Part shown: piece after piece, positions 25,114-32,868 of the stretch
Layout of the letters: every line of letters begins with the position of its first letter
How positions within the stretch are numbered: the first letter of the stretch is position 1
Assembly: GCA_946626595.1 (NCBI GenBank)
Contig: CAMOUQ010000004.1
Span: 1-64,000 of the forward strand
Reading direction: 5' to 3'
Source: an uncultured Prevotellaceae bacterium
GTDB taxonomy: Bacteria; Bacteroidota; Bacteroidia; Bacteroidales; Bacteroidaceae
Length of the DNA stretch: 64,000 nucleotides
The notes under the pieces: generated by a model
The model's input: only the letters and a program-made list of their open reading frames with translations
What the model was told of the DNA's origin: nothing
The model's database searches: none
Translations under genes and position numbers: made by a program

Positions 25114-27271
25114 TTTGTTTTTGTTTGATGGTTGAATAATTAGATTGTTGTTTAACTTTGGTTCCTTGATTGAAGCGCACCACCAGCGCGGCGAATACCG
25201 TCGTGCCAGGCGTAGTGGTGCCCAGGTGGCGCAGGTGGGGCGTGCGGTCGACATAGTTCAGGATGTTGTCCACACCGGCCTCCACGCGGAAGAGCGTGCC
25301 CCGCGACACTTTGTATTGTGAATTGTGAATTGTGAATTCATAACTCCCCGTCAGTCGCCACAGGTGATAGGCCTTGCCGTTGCCGTAGTTCTCGTAGTGC
25401 CGGGTGGACGATGCCCGTCCGTAAAGTCCCAGCGTAATTTTTTCTCCTCTTTCCTCTCTCTTCTCGCCCTTGAACATGTAGTTCCATGTGGCAAACAAGT
25501 TGCCCTTGTGGTGAGCCGTGCCGTCGATCGTCAGGCGGCGCAGTTGCTCCGTCTGTTCGTCGTAGACGCTGCCGCGAGCCTTCAGGTAACTGTAACCGCC
25601 GCCCACATCCACGCCCTTTCCGACATTCCAGCGCACATTGACATCCACGCCTGCCGTATAGGCATCTTCCAGATTCCGGTACTGGCGCACGAAGGCCGGG
25701 TCGTAGCGCAGGATGAGGTCGCCCGGAGCCTCCGACGTCGGTATGGTCACGAGGTTTATCATTTGGTCTACCTTATTATAATAGCCTGTCGCGCTCACGC
25801 TCAGGCGCGAGGTGCGGTACTCGGCGTTCAGGGAAAAGTAGTTGCTCGTCTGCGGCTTCAGGTCGGTGTTGCCCATGAACAGGCGCACACCGCCCATGTC
25901 GCGGACGTAGCGATAGTGTTGCTCCTTGGGGGTGGGGGACTTGAAGCCCTGTGCCCACGAAGCACGCAGGCGGAAGTCGCCCAGGCTCAGCATGGCCGAC
26001 AACTTAGGGCTCAGGTGAAGCCCGAACTGCCCATTGTGGGTCAGTCGAAGGCCTGCCGTCACGTTCAGCACTTTCCAGGGGTTCCATTCCTCTTGGGCAT
26101 AGACGGCCTGCGTCCAGTCGCGGGCGCGGTCGGCATCGATGCGCTGAGGGGCCCGAAGCCAGTCGTGGCGGAAGTCGTAGCCTACGCTCAGCCGATGCTC
26201 GCGTGTCAATGGGAACACGCCCTTCAACTGCGCCATCGTGCGACGTTGGTCGGCTTGCAGCGCGCGGTCACCGTCGTAGTAGATGTTGGGGCGGGCCGGG
26301 TCGTCGGTCTCCACGAGCCAACCCCGTTCCGAGGTGTAGTCGTAGTAGTAGCCGTGGCGGTTCCAGGCGATGTCGGCGGCCAGGTGGTATTTCTTTCGGG
26401 TCGTCCACGACCATCCTGCTGAGGCCGCTGCATCGTCGTAACTCAGGTCGTAGCCGTGCACGTCGGCCACGGCATATTTGCCATTGGGACGGTAGATGCG
26501 CTTGTGATACCACATGCCGTCGGCAAAGACCTCCATGCCCTCCATGGGTTGCCACGTCAGCCGCTCACTCAGTTGGTAGAGGCGGTTCTTGTTCACCGTC
26601 TTGTTCTTAGAGTCGGTAATCACTCGTCCGCCTATCTGTGTCGGGTCTTCCACGGCCGTGTTCTGCCAACCGTTGGTCTGCCGGTAGTTCACGTTCGTCA
26701 GGCTCTGCACGCGCCCGAAGGTCAGTCCCACGGTGTTATGCTGGCGCACGTCGGCGTACGAACCGCCGCGCGTCTCGTTCTCAACGAGCCAACCTTGCGC
26801 AGGTTTGCGCGTAATGATGTTGATGACGCCTGCTATGGCATCGCTTCCGTAGAGCGCAGAGGCGGCACCCTTCACGATTTCGATGCGCTCGATGCGAGCC
26901 GGATCGATGAGTCCCAGGTCGTTTTGCCCGCCGTTGTCGCCGTGCAGACGCTTGCCGTCGACGAGGATTAGGATGTACGAGTTGCCCAGGCCGTTGAGTT
27001 GCATCTGGCTCCCCATGTCGTCCTCGCTGAATGCAAAAGAGGCAGTCAGGCCCGAGAGGATGTCCTCCAGGTTCCGACCGCCGTACTGCTGCAGCATCTT
27101 GTGGGTGATGACCTCCGTCTGCACGGGCGCATTTTTCAGCAGGTGCTGGGTGCCAGTACCTGTAACCACGACCTCCTGGATGGTGTCCGTTCGGAGTGTC
27201 GTCTGTGCCCTCAACGTGTGGGATATGGCCAACAAGGCCACCCCAGCCATCAGACTTAGTCTCTCTCTCAT
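25100..27271 (-). CDS. TonB-dependent receptor, first gene after the cobalamin riboswitch
   Basis: The 723-aa protein starts with a signal peptide (MRERLSLMAGVALLAISHTLRAQ) followed by a TonB-box-like EVVVTGTGTQ and a standard plug (NLEDILSGL, ILILVDGKRLHGD, RIERIEIVKGAASALYGSDAIAGVINIIT). The barrel follows. Close to the C terminus two repeat-derived runs occur in frame: FTIHNSQYK (residues about 643-653, from GAATTGTGAATTGTGAATTC) and GEKREERGEK (about 600-609). Both fall where extracellular loops or turns could tolerate extra residues. It is the first gene of the roughly 13-kb operon, so it is directly exposed to riboswitch control. BtuB-like by size and context. The exact ligand is not shown by sequence. 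Confidence 0.92.
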   Translation of the reverse strand: MRERLSLMAGVALLAISHTLRAQTTLRTDTIQEVVVTGTGTQHLLKNAPVQTEVITHKMLQQYGGRNLEDILSGLTASFAFSEDDMGSQMQLNGLGNSYILILVDGKRLHGDNGGQNDLGLIDPARIERIEIVKGAASALYGSDAIAGVINIITRKPAQGWLVENETRGGSYADVRQHNTVGLTFGRVQSLTNVNYRQTNGWQNTAVEDPTQIGGRVITDSKNKTVNKNRLYQLSERLTWQPMEGMEVFADGMWYHKRIYRPNGKYAVADVHGYDLSYDDAAASAGWSWTTRKKYHLAADIAWNRHGYYYDYTSERGWLVETDDPARPNIYYDGDRALQADQRRTMAQLKGVFPLTREHRLSVGYDFRHDWLRAPQRIDADRARDWTQAVYAQEEWNPWKVLNVTAGLRLTHNGQFGLHLSPKLSAMLSLGDFRLRASWAQGFKSPTPKEQHYRYVRDMGGVRLFMGNTDLKPQTSNYFSLNAEYRTSRLSVSATGYYNKVDQMINLVTIPTSEAPGDLILRYDPAFVRQYRNLEDAYTAGVDVNVRWNVGKGVDVGGGYSYLKARGSVYDEQTEQLRRLTIDGTAHHKGNLFATWNYMFKGEKREERGEKITLGLYGRASSTRHYENYGNGKAYHLWRLTGSYEFTIHNSQYKVSRGTLFRVEAGVDNILNYVDRTPHLRHLGTTTPGTTVFAALVVRFNQGTKVKQQSNYSTIKQKQNEED
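25312..25340. repeat. In-frame GAATTGTGAATTGTGAATT repeat in the TonB receptor gene
   Basis: Three tandem GAATTGT units are translated within the barrel as part of FTIHNSQYK. A similar unit (ATGAATTGTACATTATGAATTG) supplies the start region of the epimerase gene at 52097-52118. Confidence 0.75.
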
Positions 27272-27317
27272 ATTTCCGCCCTCGCTTGTTCCTGAGCGTG
27301 CGTAACGATTCTATATA

Positions 27318-27492
27318 TCCTGGTAGGTCTTCTGGCTTTCCCCAGTCTGCTTTACCTTCCCGAGCCTGTGGGCTCAGTGGCGTCATACAAGCAGACCCAA
27401 TGACGGGGATTACAGCTGCAGGTACAGCCCCGGACTTTCACCGGGTTCCCTTGCGTCGAAGTGGCACTTTCGCCACCCAACTGCCAGGATTC
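27318..27492 (-). ncRNA. Cobalamin riboswitch 1 (biosynthesis/uptake operon)
   Basis: Read on the minus strand, the segment contains GGGAACCCGGTGAAAGTCCG, GGGGCTGTACCTGCAGCTGTAAT, GCCACTGAGC, and the B12-box region AGCCAGAAGACCTACC, in the order of the cobalamin riboswitch core. It lies about 50 nt before the start codon at 27271. High adenosylcobalamin should turn off the TonB-CbiK-corrin operon. Confidence 0.95.
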
Positions 27493-27671
27493 GCCGACAA
27501 AATTACAAAATAATGTCGACGTGGCAAAACATTTTCGGAAGATTAATAAAGAATATCGGGAAGAGGGGTGTCATCTCTTCCGTCCGGATGAGACTTCAGA
27601 AGGCGTAAAACGTCCAGTATTTAACGTTCATTATCCTTCTTGCAGAATCTCATCCGCCTATTACACGATTC

Positions 27672-27755
27672 CTTACATAACCATGTAAAACTTTTACATC
27701 AATGGTGTAAAACTTTTACATGGTGAGGTATAAGGTTTACACCATTGATGTAAGG
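27672..27755. repeat. Inverted and direct repeats of TTACATCAATGGTGTAAA
   Basis: CATGTAAAACTTTTACATCA is followed by GTGTAAAACTTTTACATG and then TTTACACCATTGATGTAAG, making overlapping hairpins between the two divergent B12 units. Outside this, 27493-27846 shows no gene. Confidence 0.7.
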
Positions 27756-27846
27756 GCGCAAGCGACGCGACGCTGAATCCGATGCTATACGAAGCAGGTT
27801 TTGCAGGGCAGGGGAGAAGCATCACGCACGATTATATTCCCATGCA

Positions 27847-27878
27847 TTTGCTTTTTTGCTCACTTAATCGTACCTTTG
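27847..27878 (+). promoter_or_regulatory. Promoter for cbiA
   Basis: TTTG (27847-27850) and TACCTTTG (27871-27878), 20 nt apart, lie just before the ATG at 27884. The leader is too short for a riboswitch. Confidence 0.7.
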
Positions 27879-27883
27879 CAGGG

Positions 27884-29236
27884 ATGAAAGCACAATTGAA
27901 CTTAGATTGCCCCACAGCGGCCTTCCTCATTGCGGCACCCTGCAGCGGTTCGGGCAAGACCACCATTGCCCGGAGCCTGATGGCGCTGTACAGGAGCAAG
28001 GGCTACCGGGTGCAGCCCTTCAAGTGCGGGCCCGACTATATCGACACGAAGTTCCATGAGGCGGTGTGCGGCCGGCCGAGTGTGAACCTCGACTCGTTCT
28101 TCGCCTCCGAGGAACATCTGCGCGAATTGTTCCGTCGTTACACAGAGGACGTGGACGTGGCCATCGTGGAGGGTATGATGGGCCTGTTCGACGGATACGA
28201 CCGCGACCGAGGTTCGTCGGCCGAGATTGCGCGCATCCTTGGGCTCCCCGTCGTCTTGGTCGTCGACGCCCGTTCGGCAGCATATTCTATGGCTCCCCTG
28301 TTGCAGGGATTCCTCCATTTCCGCCCCGGCCTCGCGTACGCGGGCGTAATATTTAATAAGGTAGGCAGCGAACGACACGCCCGGATGTTGCGCGAGGTGG
28401 CCAACGAGGTGGGACTGACGTGTCTGGGTTGCCTGCCCAAGCATGCGGAATTGGAGGTGGGCAGCCGATACCTGGGGCTGGACTTCGACCTCCCCCTACC
28501 CCCTCCCAAGGAGGGGGCATTATCCCCTGAAAAGATATGTGAGGATAATATTGAGTGGGAGTTGTTATTGGACAGTACCTCATCTAATATAAATAATAAT
28601 CTCAATGTGGTTAATGCCCCCTCCTTGGGAGGGGGTAGGGGGAGGTTTCTTTTCGCCCGCAGCCACGAGGCCTTTTCCTTCCTCTATCAGGAGAACATCG
28701 ACCGACTCCGCCAACTCGGTCAGGTCGAATACTTCGACCCGGAGGCTTCTATTTTCCAATTTTCAATTTTCAATTTTCAATTTCTCTACCTCCCCGGCGG
28801 CTATCCCGAGAAACACTTGGAGGCGTTGGCCGGGAACGAGGCTTGCCGCCGTGCCATACGCGAGTTTGCCGAGGGGGGCGGGCGCATCGTGGCCGAATGC
28901 GGCGGCATGATGTATCTGTGCCAGAGCATCGTGACCGACGAAGGGGAGTTCCCCATGTGTGGCGTATTGCCCTACAAGATATCCGCAAGGCGACAGGACC
29001 GCAGGCTCTCGCTGGGCTATCGGCGGTTCGAGTTTGGGGGACGCGAGATTCGCGGTCACGAGTTCCACTACACACAGGTGCTGGGCGGGTCATGGGCGAC
29101 CGACAATTCCGACATGCGTCTTCTGCCCGTCTGTGATGCCAAGGGCGAGCGCGTGCCTACGCCCGTCATCCGCTACAAGAACGTCGTAGCCAGTTATACG
29201 CATGTGTATAACGTTGCTGATTTGTGGCAGGAATGA
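27884..29236 (+). CDS. cbiA: Cobyrinate a,c-diamide synthase
   Basis: The 450-aa protein starts at MKAQLNLDCPTAAFLIAAP. Its N-terminal ATP-binding half has the P-loop APCSGSGKTTIARSL, GPDYIDTKFHE and VEGMMGLFDGYD; the C-terminal glutaminase-type half has FLYLPGGYPEKHLEAL, AECGGMMYL with nucleophile Cys339, and the late GHEFHYT histidine. It amidates the a and c side chains of (cobalt)cobyrinate with glutamine and ATP. Two repeat insertions are in frame: a 157-bp element with perfect 34-bp inverted ends (residues 202-254) in the inter-domain linker, and a TTTTCAATTTTCAAT run (residues 289-302) replacing the usual short loop before LYLPGGYPE. Catalytic motifs are untouched. It is divergent from the large operon and upstream of the second riboswitch. 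Confidence 0.95.
   Translation: MKAQLNLDCPTAAFLIAAPCSGSGKTTIARSLMALYRSKGYRVQPFKCGPDYIDTKFHEAVCGRPSVNLDSFFASEEHLRELFRRYTEDVDVAIVEGMMGLFDGYDRDRGSSAEIARILGLPVVLVVDARSAAYSMAPLLQGFLHFRPGLAYAGVIFNKVGSERHARMLREVANEVGLTCLGCLPKHAELEVGSRYLGLDFDLPLPPPKEGALSPEKICEDNIEWELLLDSTSSNINNNLNVVNAPSLGGGRGRFLFARSHEAFSFLYQENIDRLRQLGQVEYFDPEASIFQFSIFNFQFLYLPGGYPEKHLEALAGNEACRRAIREFAEGGGRIVAECGGMMYLCQSIVTDEGEFPMCGVLPYKISARRQDRRLSLGYRRFEFGGREIRGHEFHYTQVLGGSWATDNSDMRLLPVCDAKGERVPTPVIRYKNVVASYTHVYNVADLWQE
28489..28645. repeat. 157-bp REPIN/MITE-like element with perfect 34-bp inverted ends, in frame in cbiA
   Basis: CCTCCCCCTACCCCCTCCCA and the next 14 nt (28489-28522) reappear as the exact reverse complement at 28612-28645, around an 89-nt AT-rich core. 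Each arm is itself palindromic (CCCCCTCC CAA GGAGGGGG). Confidence 0.92.
28747..28788. repeat. In-frame TTTTCAATTTTCAAT repeat in cbiA
   Basis: Tandem ATTTTCAATTTTCAATTT units are translated as SIFQFSIFNFQF directly before the conserved LYLPGGYPE. Confidence 0.85.
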
Positions 29237-29298
29237 TTGCCGCAAACGTTTTTTTTGTGCTTTCTTTGCGCTTATGTTTCAAAAATTTGTTAACTTTG

Positions 29299-29450
29299 CA
29301 CTTGCAAAGCGGATAAGGGAATCGGGTGAAAGTCCCGGACAGTCCCGCTGCTGTGAGTGGCCAGACGATGGAGTAAACATCAATGTCACTGAGGTGCAAC
29401 CCCCTTGGGAAGACGTTTGCTCCAGGCCATAAGTCAGAAGACCTGCCGCC
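29299..29450 (+). ncRNA. Cobalamin riboswitch 2 (corrinoid uptake operon)
   Basis: The segment contains GGGAATCGGGTGAAAGTCCC, GGACAGTCCCGCTGCTGTGA, GTCACTGAGGTGCAACC and AAGTCAGAAGACCTGCC in the correct order for the cobalamin aptamer. A TAACTTTG promoter box is at 29291-29298, and the first gene begins at 29536. The whole cbiA-btuH gap is this leader. Confidence 0.95.
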
Positions 29451-29535
29451 TTTGCCATCCAAGGTATCGAGCCGCGTGGATACGGCTTTGAGGAGACACA
29501 ACTTATTGTTTAACTAAAAATAAAATAGAAGAAGA

Positions 29536-30261
29536 ATGAAAAAGTTTTTCTATCTGGCACTTGTCCTATGCATGGGCTTTGCCATGACGTCGTGCAGCGA
29601 CGATGATGATGAGAACATTGCCACTTTGACCTTCGAGGGTGACTATTGGACGAAACTGATTGACAGCCCCCAGTACGGCGGACCTCTGCTCTATCCGAAG
29701 GGTGAGGATGCTGTGCTTTATAGCTGGACTGACGAGGCTACGGGCCTGTCTGGCGGTGTGACCAATGGTTATGACGACCTCCAGTACTGGGGTGGCGGTA
29801 CGGCCATCAGCAACTACGTTTGTGACAGCATCGAGAAGCACAATACGTTCAACTATCAGTTGGAAGTTCCCGTTTCGAACGGCAGCAAGAACTTTGCTGT
29901 GGTTTACTGTGATGCCAACCTCCACTTCGCTGAGGGTATCAGTCGTGTAATCCGTTCAATAGACATCTGCCCCACCACTTACCTGCTGGGTGTGGAGATC
30001 TATGGCGACGGCTCTGCCAAGGCTCTTACCGATAAGGGTGACTTTGTTACACTGACCATCACTGCGGATAACGGCCAAAAGCTGGATGTAGATTTTGCCC
30101 GTGATGGCGAATTCCTGAAGGGGTGGAAGCGTGTCGACCTCTCTCAGCTGGGCGCTGTAAACATGATTACTTTCACCATGGACGGCAGCGACCGCTCTGA
30201 CTGGGGAATGAAACATCCCAAGGGCTTTGCCTTCGACAACGTGAAGGTGGAACTGAAATAA
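29536..30261 (+). CDS. btuH: BtuH-like corrinoid-binding surface lipoprotein (DUF4465)
   Basis: This 241-aa lipoprotein has a signal ending FAMTSCSDDDDEN; the acidic run right after the Cys fits the lipoprotein export signal for surface display in Bacteroidetes. The mature domain shows the DUF4465 pattern: LTFEGDYWTKLIDS, SWTDEATGLSGGVTNGYDDLQYWGG, TTYLLGVEIYGDG and a final FAFDNVKVELK strand. DUF4465 proteins of the BtuH group bind cobalamin directly at the cell surface and hand it to BtuG-BtuB. It is the first gene after a cobalamin riboswitch and directly precedes the BtuG-like gene, which strongly supports the call. Binding residues cannot be read off from sequence alone. Confidence 0.85.
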   Translation: MKKFFYLALVLCMGFAMTSCSDDDDENIATLTFEGDYWTKLIDSPQYGGPLLYPKGEDAVLYSWTDEATGLSGGVTNGYDDLQYWGGGTAISNYVCDSIEKHNTFNYQLEVPVSNGSKNFAVVYCDANLHFAEGISRVIRSIDICPTTYLLGVEIYGDGSAKALTDKGDFVTLTITADNGQKLDVDFARDGEFLKGWKRVDLSQLGAVNMITFTMDGSDRSDWGMKHPKGFAFDNVKVELK

Positions 30262-30264
30262 TCG

Positions 30265-31386
30265 GTGAAACTCTCTATCTATATATATAACGTGTGCATG
30301 CTGCTGACAGCCTTGGTGCTGTCGGCAGCATGTTCGCATTCTACACCCGACCCCGACGGGCAAGATATGCTGCTCGACGGACAGGGCGTGCTCATCCTGT
30401 GCGAGGGCAACTATCAGGCCGGCAACAGCACGCTCTCGTACTACAATCCCGACACACGGACCGTGGAGAACGGCGTATTCCAACGGGCCAACGGGGCCCG
30501 GCTGGGCGACACAGGTCAGTCCATCCAACTGCGTGATGGAGTGGCCTATGTGGCTGTGGAAAACAGCGGCGTCGTGTGGGCCATAGACGCCCAAACGGGA
30601 AAGGTGCGCGGCCAACTGGTAGCGGGCCAGACCGAACACATGATCAATCCCCGCTACATCCACTTCCTTTCGGACGAAAAGGCCTACGTCACCGACCTCT
30701 ATTCGCCCTACATCACCATATTCAATCCCCAGACAATGGCCTACGTCGGCAGCATCTCCACCCGGCAGGAGGCTGTCTTCGGGTACAACTCCACGGAGGA
30801 AATGGTGCAGTGGGGCCATCGTGTCTTCACCAACTGCTGGAGCTACTCCAACAAGATTCTGGTCATCGACAGCCGTCGCGACGAGGTGGAGGCCGAAATC
30901 ACCCTTCCCAGTCCCCAACCCAAGAGCATGGTGATGGATGCGCAGGGCAAACTGTGGGTCATCACCGACGGCGGATATTCTACGGGCGACGATTCGTATG
31001 GCGACAACATCCCCCACCTCTTCCGCATCGATGCCGAGACTCTGACCATCGAACAAGACCAGGCACTGGATACCGACGAGGCCAACGTCCAACTGGCCAC
31101 CGACCCCACGGGCACCGTGCTTTACCTCATCAACAACGATGTCTATCGCATGGACATCACGGCCAGTCATGTCCCTGTGCGCCCCTTCATCGAGGCTCCA
31201 CGGGGCACCAACGGACGCCGACATTTCCTCTATGCCATAGGAATCAATCCCCACAACGGTGACATATATGTGGCCGATGCGGTCGACTATAGTCAGTCGG
31301 GCGTCGTCTATCGCTACAATGCCGACGGACAGCTCGTCGACCAGTTCCGCGTGGGCATAACCCCAAATAACTTTGCCTTCAAATGA
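30265..31386 (+). CDS. btuG: BtuG-like beta-propeller corrinoid-binding lipoprotein (DUF5074)
   Basis: The GTG at 30265, 3 nt after btuH, gives 373 aa with a lipoprotein signal (LSAACSHS). The mature part is a repeated beta-propeller: GVLILCEGNYQAGNSTLSYYN, AYVTDLYSPYITIFNPQTM, VFTNCWSYSNKILVIDS, KLWVITDGGYS and GDIYVADAVDY mark successive blades, ending in GITPNNFAFK. This is the pattern of BtuG, which sits on the extracellular face of BtuB and captures B12 with very high affinity. It overlaps the following gene by 4 bp (ATGA), so translation is coupled. The operon order supports formation of one uptake complex with the BtuB-like receptor encoded at 32865. Confidence 0.9.
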   Translation: MKLSIYIYNVCMLLTALVLSAACSHSTPDPDGQDMLLDGQGVLILCEGNYQAGNSTLSYYNPDTRTVENGVFQRANGARLGDTGQSIQLRDGVAYVAVENSGVVWAIDAQTGKVRGQLVAGQTEHMINPRYIHFLSDEKAYVTDLYSPYITIFNPQTMAYVGSISTRQEAVFGYNSTEEMVQWGHRVFTNCWSYSNKILVIDSRRDEVEAEITLPSPQPKSMVMDAQGKLWVITDGGYSTGDDSYGDNIPHLFRIDAETLTIEQDQALDTDEANVQLATDPTGTVLYLINNDVYRMDITASHVPVRPFIEAPRGTNGRRHFLYAIGINPHNGDIYVADAVDYSQSGVVYRYNADGQLVDQFRVGITPNNFAFK

Positions 31387-32813
31387 AACAGACACTCCTC
31401 TTATTCTTCATTTTTCAAGTTTCTCTCTTCACCCTGACCTCCTGCAACGACGACCCCGCATCGCCTGCCGAAAATGGTCCGTTGCCCCAGATTACGTGGG
31501 TCATGTCCTCAGGCCGCTTCCGCATCCAGACCGGCGAGAGCATACAACTGGTGCCCGACATCGAGTATCTGGATGAGACCAGCGTCTACGTCTGGACGAT
31601 GGAGGGCGATACCATTGGGCACGAAACGTACTACACCTTCACGACGGACTCCGTGGGCGAGTACTTCATCCAACTGACTGTCAATAACCGCTACGGAGAG
31701 GTGAGCGACGAAGTGAAAATAACTGTCGTGGAGGCCGAAAACACCGAACTGCCGGAGATTCCCGAGCATAGCGGCTGGCGCTATCCCTGGTCGGGCATCA
31801 ACGTGGCTGAGGGGCGCACCATCAACGTCGTGGCCTATGTGGACGGACGAAAACTGAGTTCCGTCTTCACGGCCAACGAACAGGGCACCCACAAGGTGGT
31901 GCTGACTGATGAGGTCACGGGCCAGCAGCAGGACTTCAACATCTATGTCTGTCCCCCGGCCGGCACCTATCGCCGCAGCAGCGAAGGCCAGGCCATGGTC
32001 GACAAGGTCTACGAATACATGCCTGCACCAGGCCATCAGGTGAACGGCTACATCATCACGGGTCAGGCCTATCCCGACGATTGCACCCACGAGCAGGCCT
32101 GCGACTCGGTGCTGGCCCACTTCAGCCGCAAGTGGTCGGTCAGCCTGGGCGGTCAGGGCGGCTACCTCATCGCCGGTTTCGACCACAGCGTGCCCAACGG
32201 CAACTTGTCGGGCAGCCAGTCCGGTTACGACCTGTGCATCAAGGGCAATCCCTTCAGTTATCAGTCCGAACCTGGCATCATCTGGGTCAGTCAGGACGTC
32301 AACGGCGACGGACTGCCCAACGACCAGTGGTTCGAATTGGCGGGCTCGGAGTACGGTTCCGACAACCACAGCACAGAATATGCCATCACGTACTTCCGGC
32401 CCGAGAAGAAGAAGTCCGCCATCGGTTGGCGCGACTCGAACAACGATACGGGTTACATTCCCTACATGAGTTACTGGAACCCCTCGGCCTACTATTGGCA
32501 ACCCTGGCAGATGGGCACCAGCGAGATGACTTTCTTTGGTTCTCGCCTGCGCGACCGCAGCACTTACGATAAAGGAATCTCCGACATCCCGCCCTACGAC
32601 TGGGGCTATGTCGACAATCTGGGTGACCTCATCGACGGACCTGCCGGCAAGATGGGCTACTATCGCATTTCCAACGCTCGCACCTGGGACGGACAGCCTG
32701 CCAATCTGGAGTACATCGACTTTGTGAAGATTCAGACAGGACAGACGGGCTCAACGCCCAATTTGGGCGAAATCAGTACCGAGGTGTACTACATCGGTGA
32801 TTGTCACAATTGA
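31383..32813 (+). CDS. PKD-domain surface lipoprotein of the corrinoid uptake operon
   Basis: The 476-aa lipoprotein (signal ending TLTSCNDD) has an N-terminal PKD-like Ig fold (about 35-120; VYVWTMEGD, SVGEYFIQLTVNNRYG), a second beta domain (about 130-200) and a long C-terminal domain rich in aromatics and Gly/Asp (GYLIAGFDHSVPNGN, VSQDVNGDGLPNDQWFELAGS, YWNPSAYYWQPW). DVNGDGLPND looks like a calcium-binding loop. I do not recognise the C-terminal family with certainty, but similar cell-surface proteins accompany BtuG/BtuB in Bacteroides. Coupled to btuG by a 4-bp overlap, it probably joins the surface complex as an accessory binder. Its stop codon TGA (32811-32813) is part of an ACAATTGACAATGC repeat. 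Confidence 0.8.
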   Translation: MKQTLLLFFIFQVSLFTLTSCNDDPASPAENGPLPQITWVMSSGRFRIQTGESIQLVPDIEYLDETSVYVWTMEGDTIGHETYYTFTTDSVGEYFIQLTVNNRYGEVSDEVKITVVEAENTELPEIPEHSGWRYPWSGINVAEGRTINVVAYVDGRKLSSVFTANEQGTHKVVLTDEVTGQQQDFNIYVCPPAGTYRRSSEGQAMVDKVYEYMPAPGHQVNGYIITGQAYPDDCTHEQACDSVLAHFSRKWSVSLGGQGGYLIAGFDHSVPNGNLSGSQSGYDLCIKGNPFSYQSEPGIIWVSQDVNGDGLPNDQWFELAGSEYGSDNHSTEYAITYFRPEKKKSAIGWRDSNNDTGYIPYMSYWNPSAYYWQPWQMGTSEMTFFGSRLRDRSTYDKGISDIPPYDWGYVDNLGDLIDGPAGKMGYYRISNARTWDGQPANLEYIDFVKIQTGQTGSTPNLGEISTEVYYIGDCHN

Positions 32814-32868
32814 CAATGCACAATGCACAATTGACAATGCACAATTGACAATGCACAATTGACAATGA
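32806..32868. repeat. Tandem ACAATTGACAATGC repeat spanning a stop and a start codon
   Basis: About four copies of a 14-bp unit fill the gap between the PKD lipoprotein and the BtuB-like gene. The upstream TGA and the downstream ATG both lie in the array. An inverted, decayed copy (CATTGTCCGTTGTCAATTGT, 32919-32938) lies in the signal-peptide region that follows. Confidence 0.85.

Noticed and set aside
28489-28645. Insertion sequence in cbiA
   Set aside because: The element is only 157 bp, encodes no transposase and does not break the reading frame, so REPIN/MITE-like fits better.
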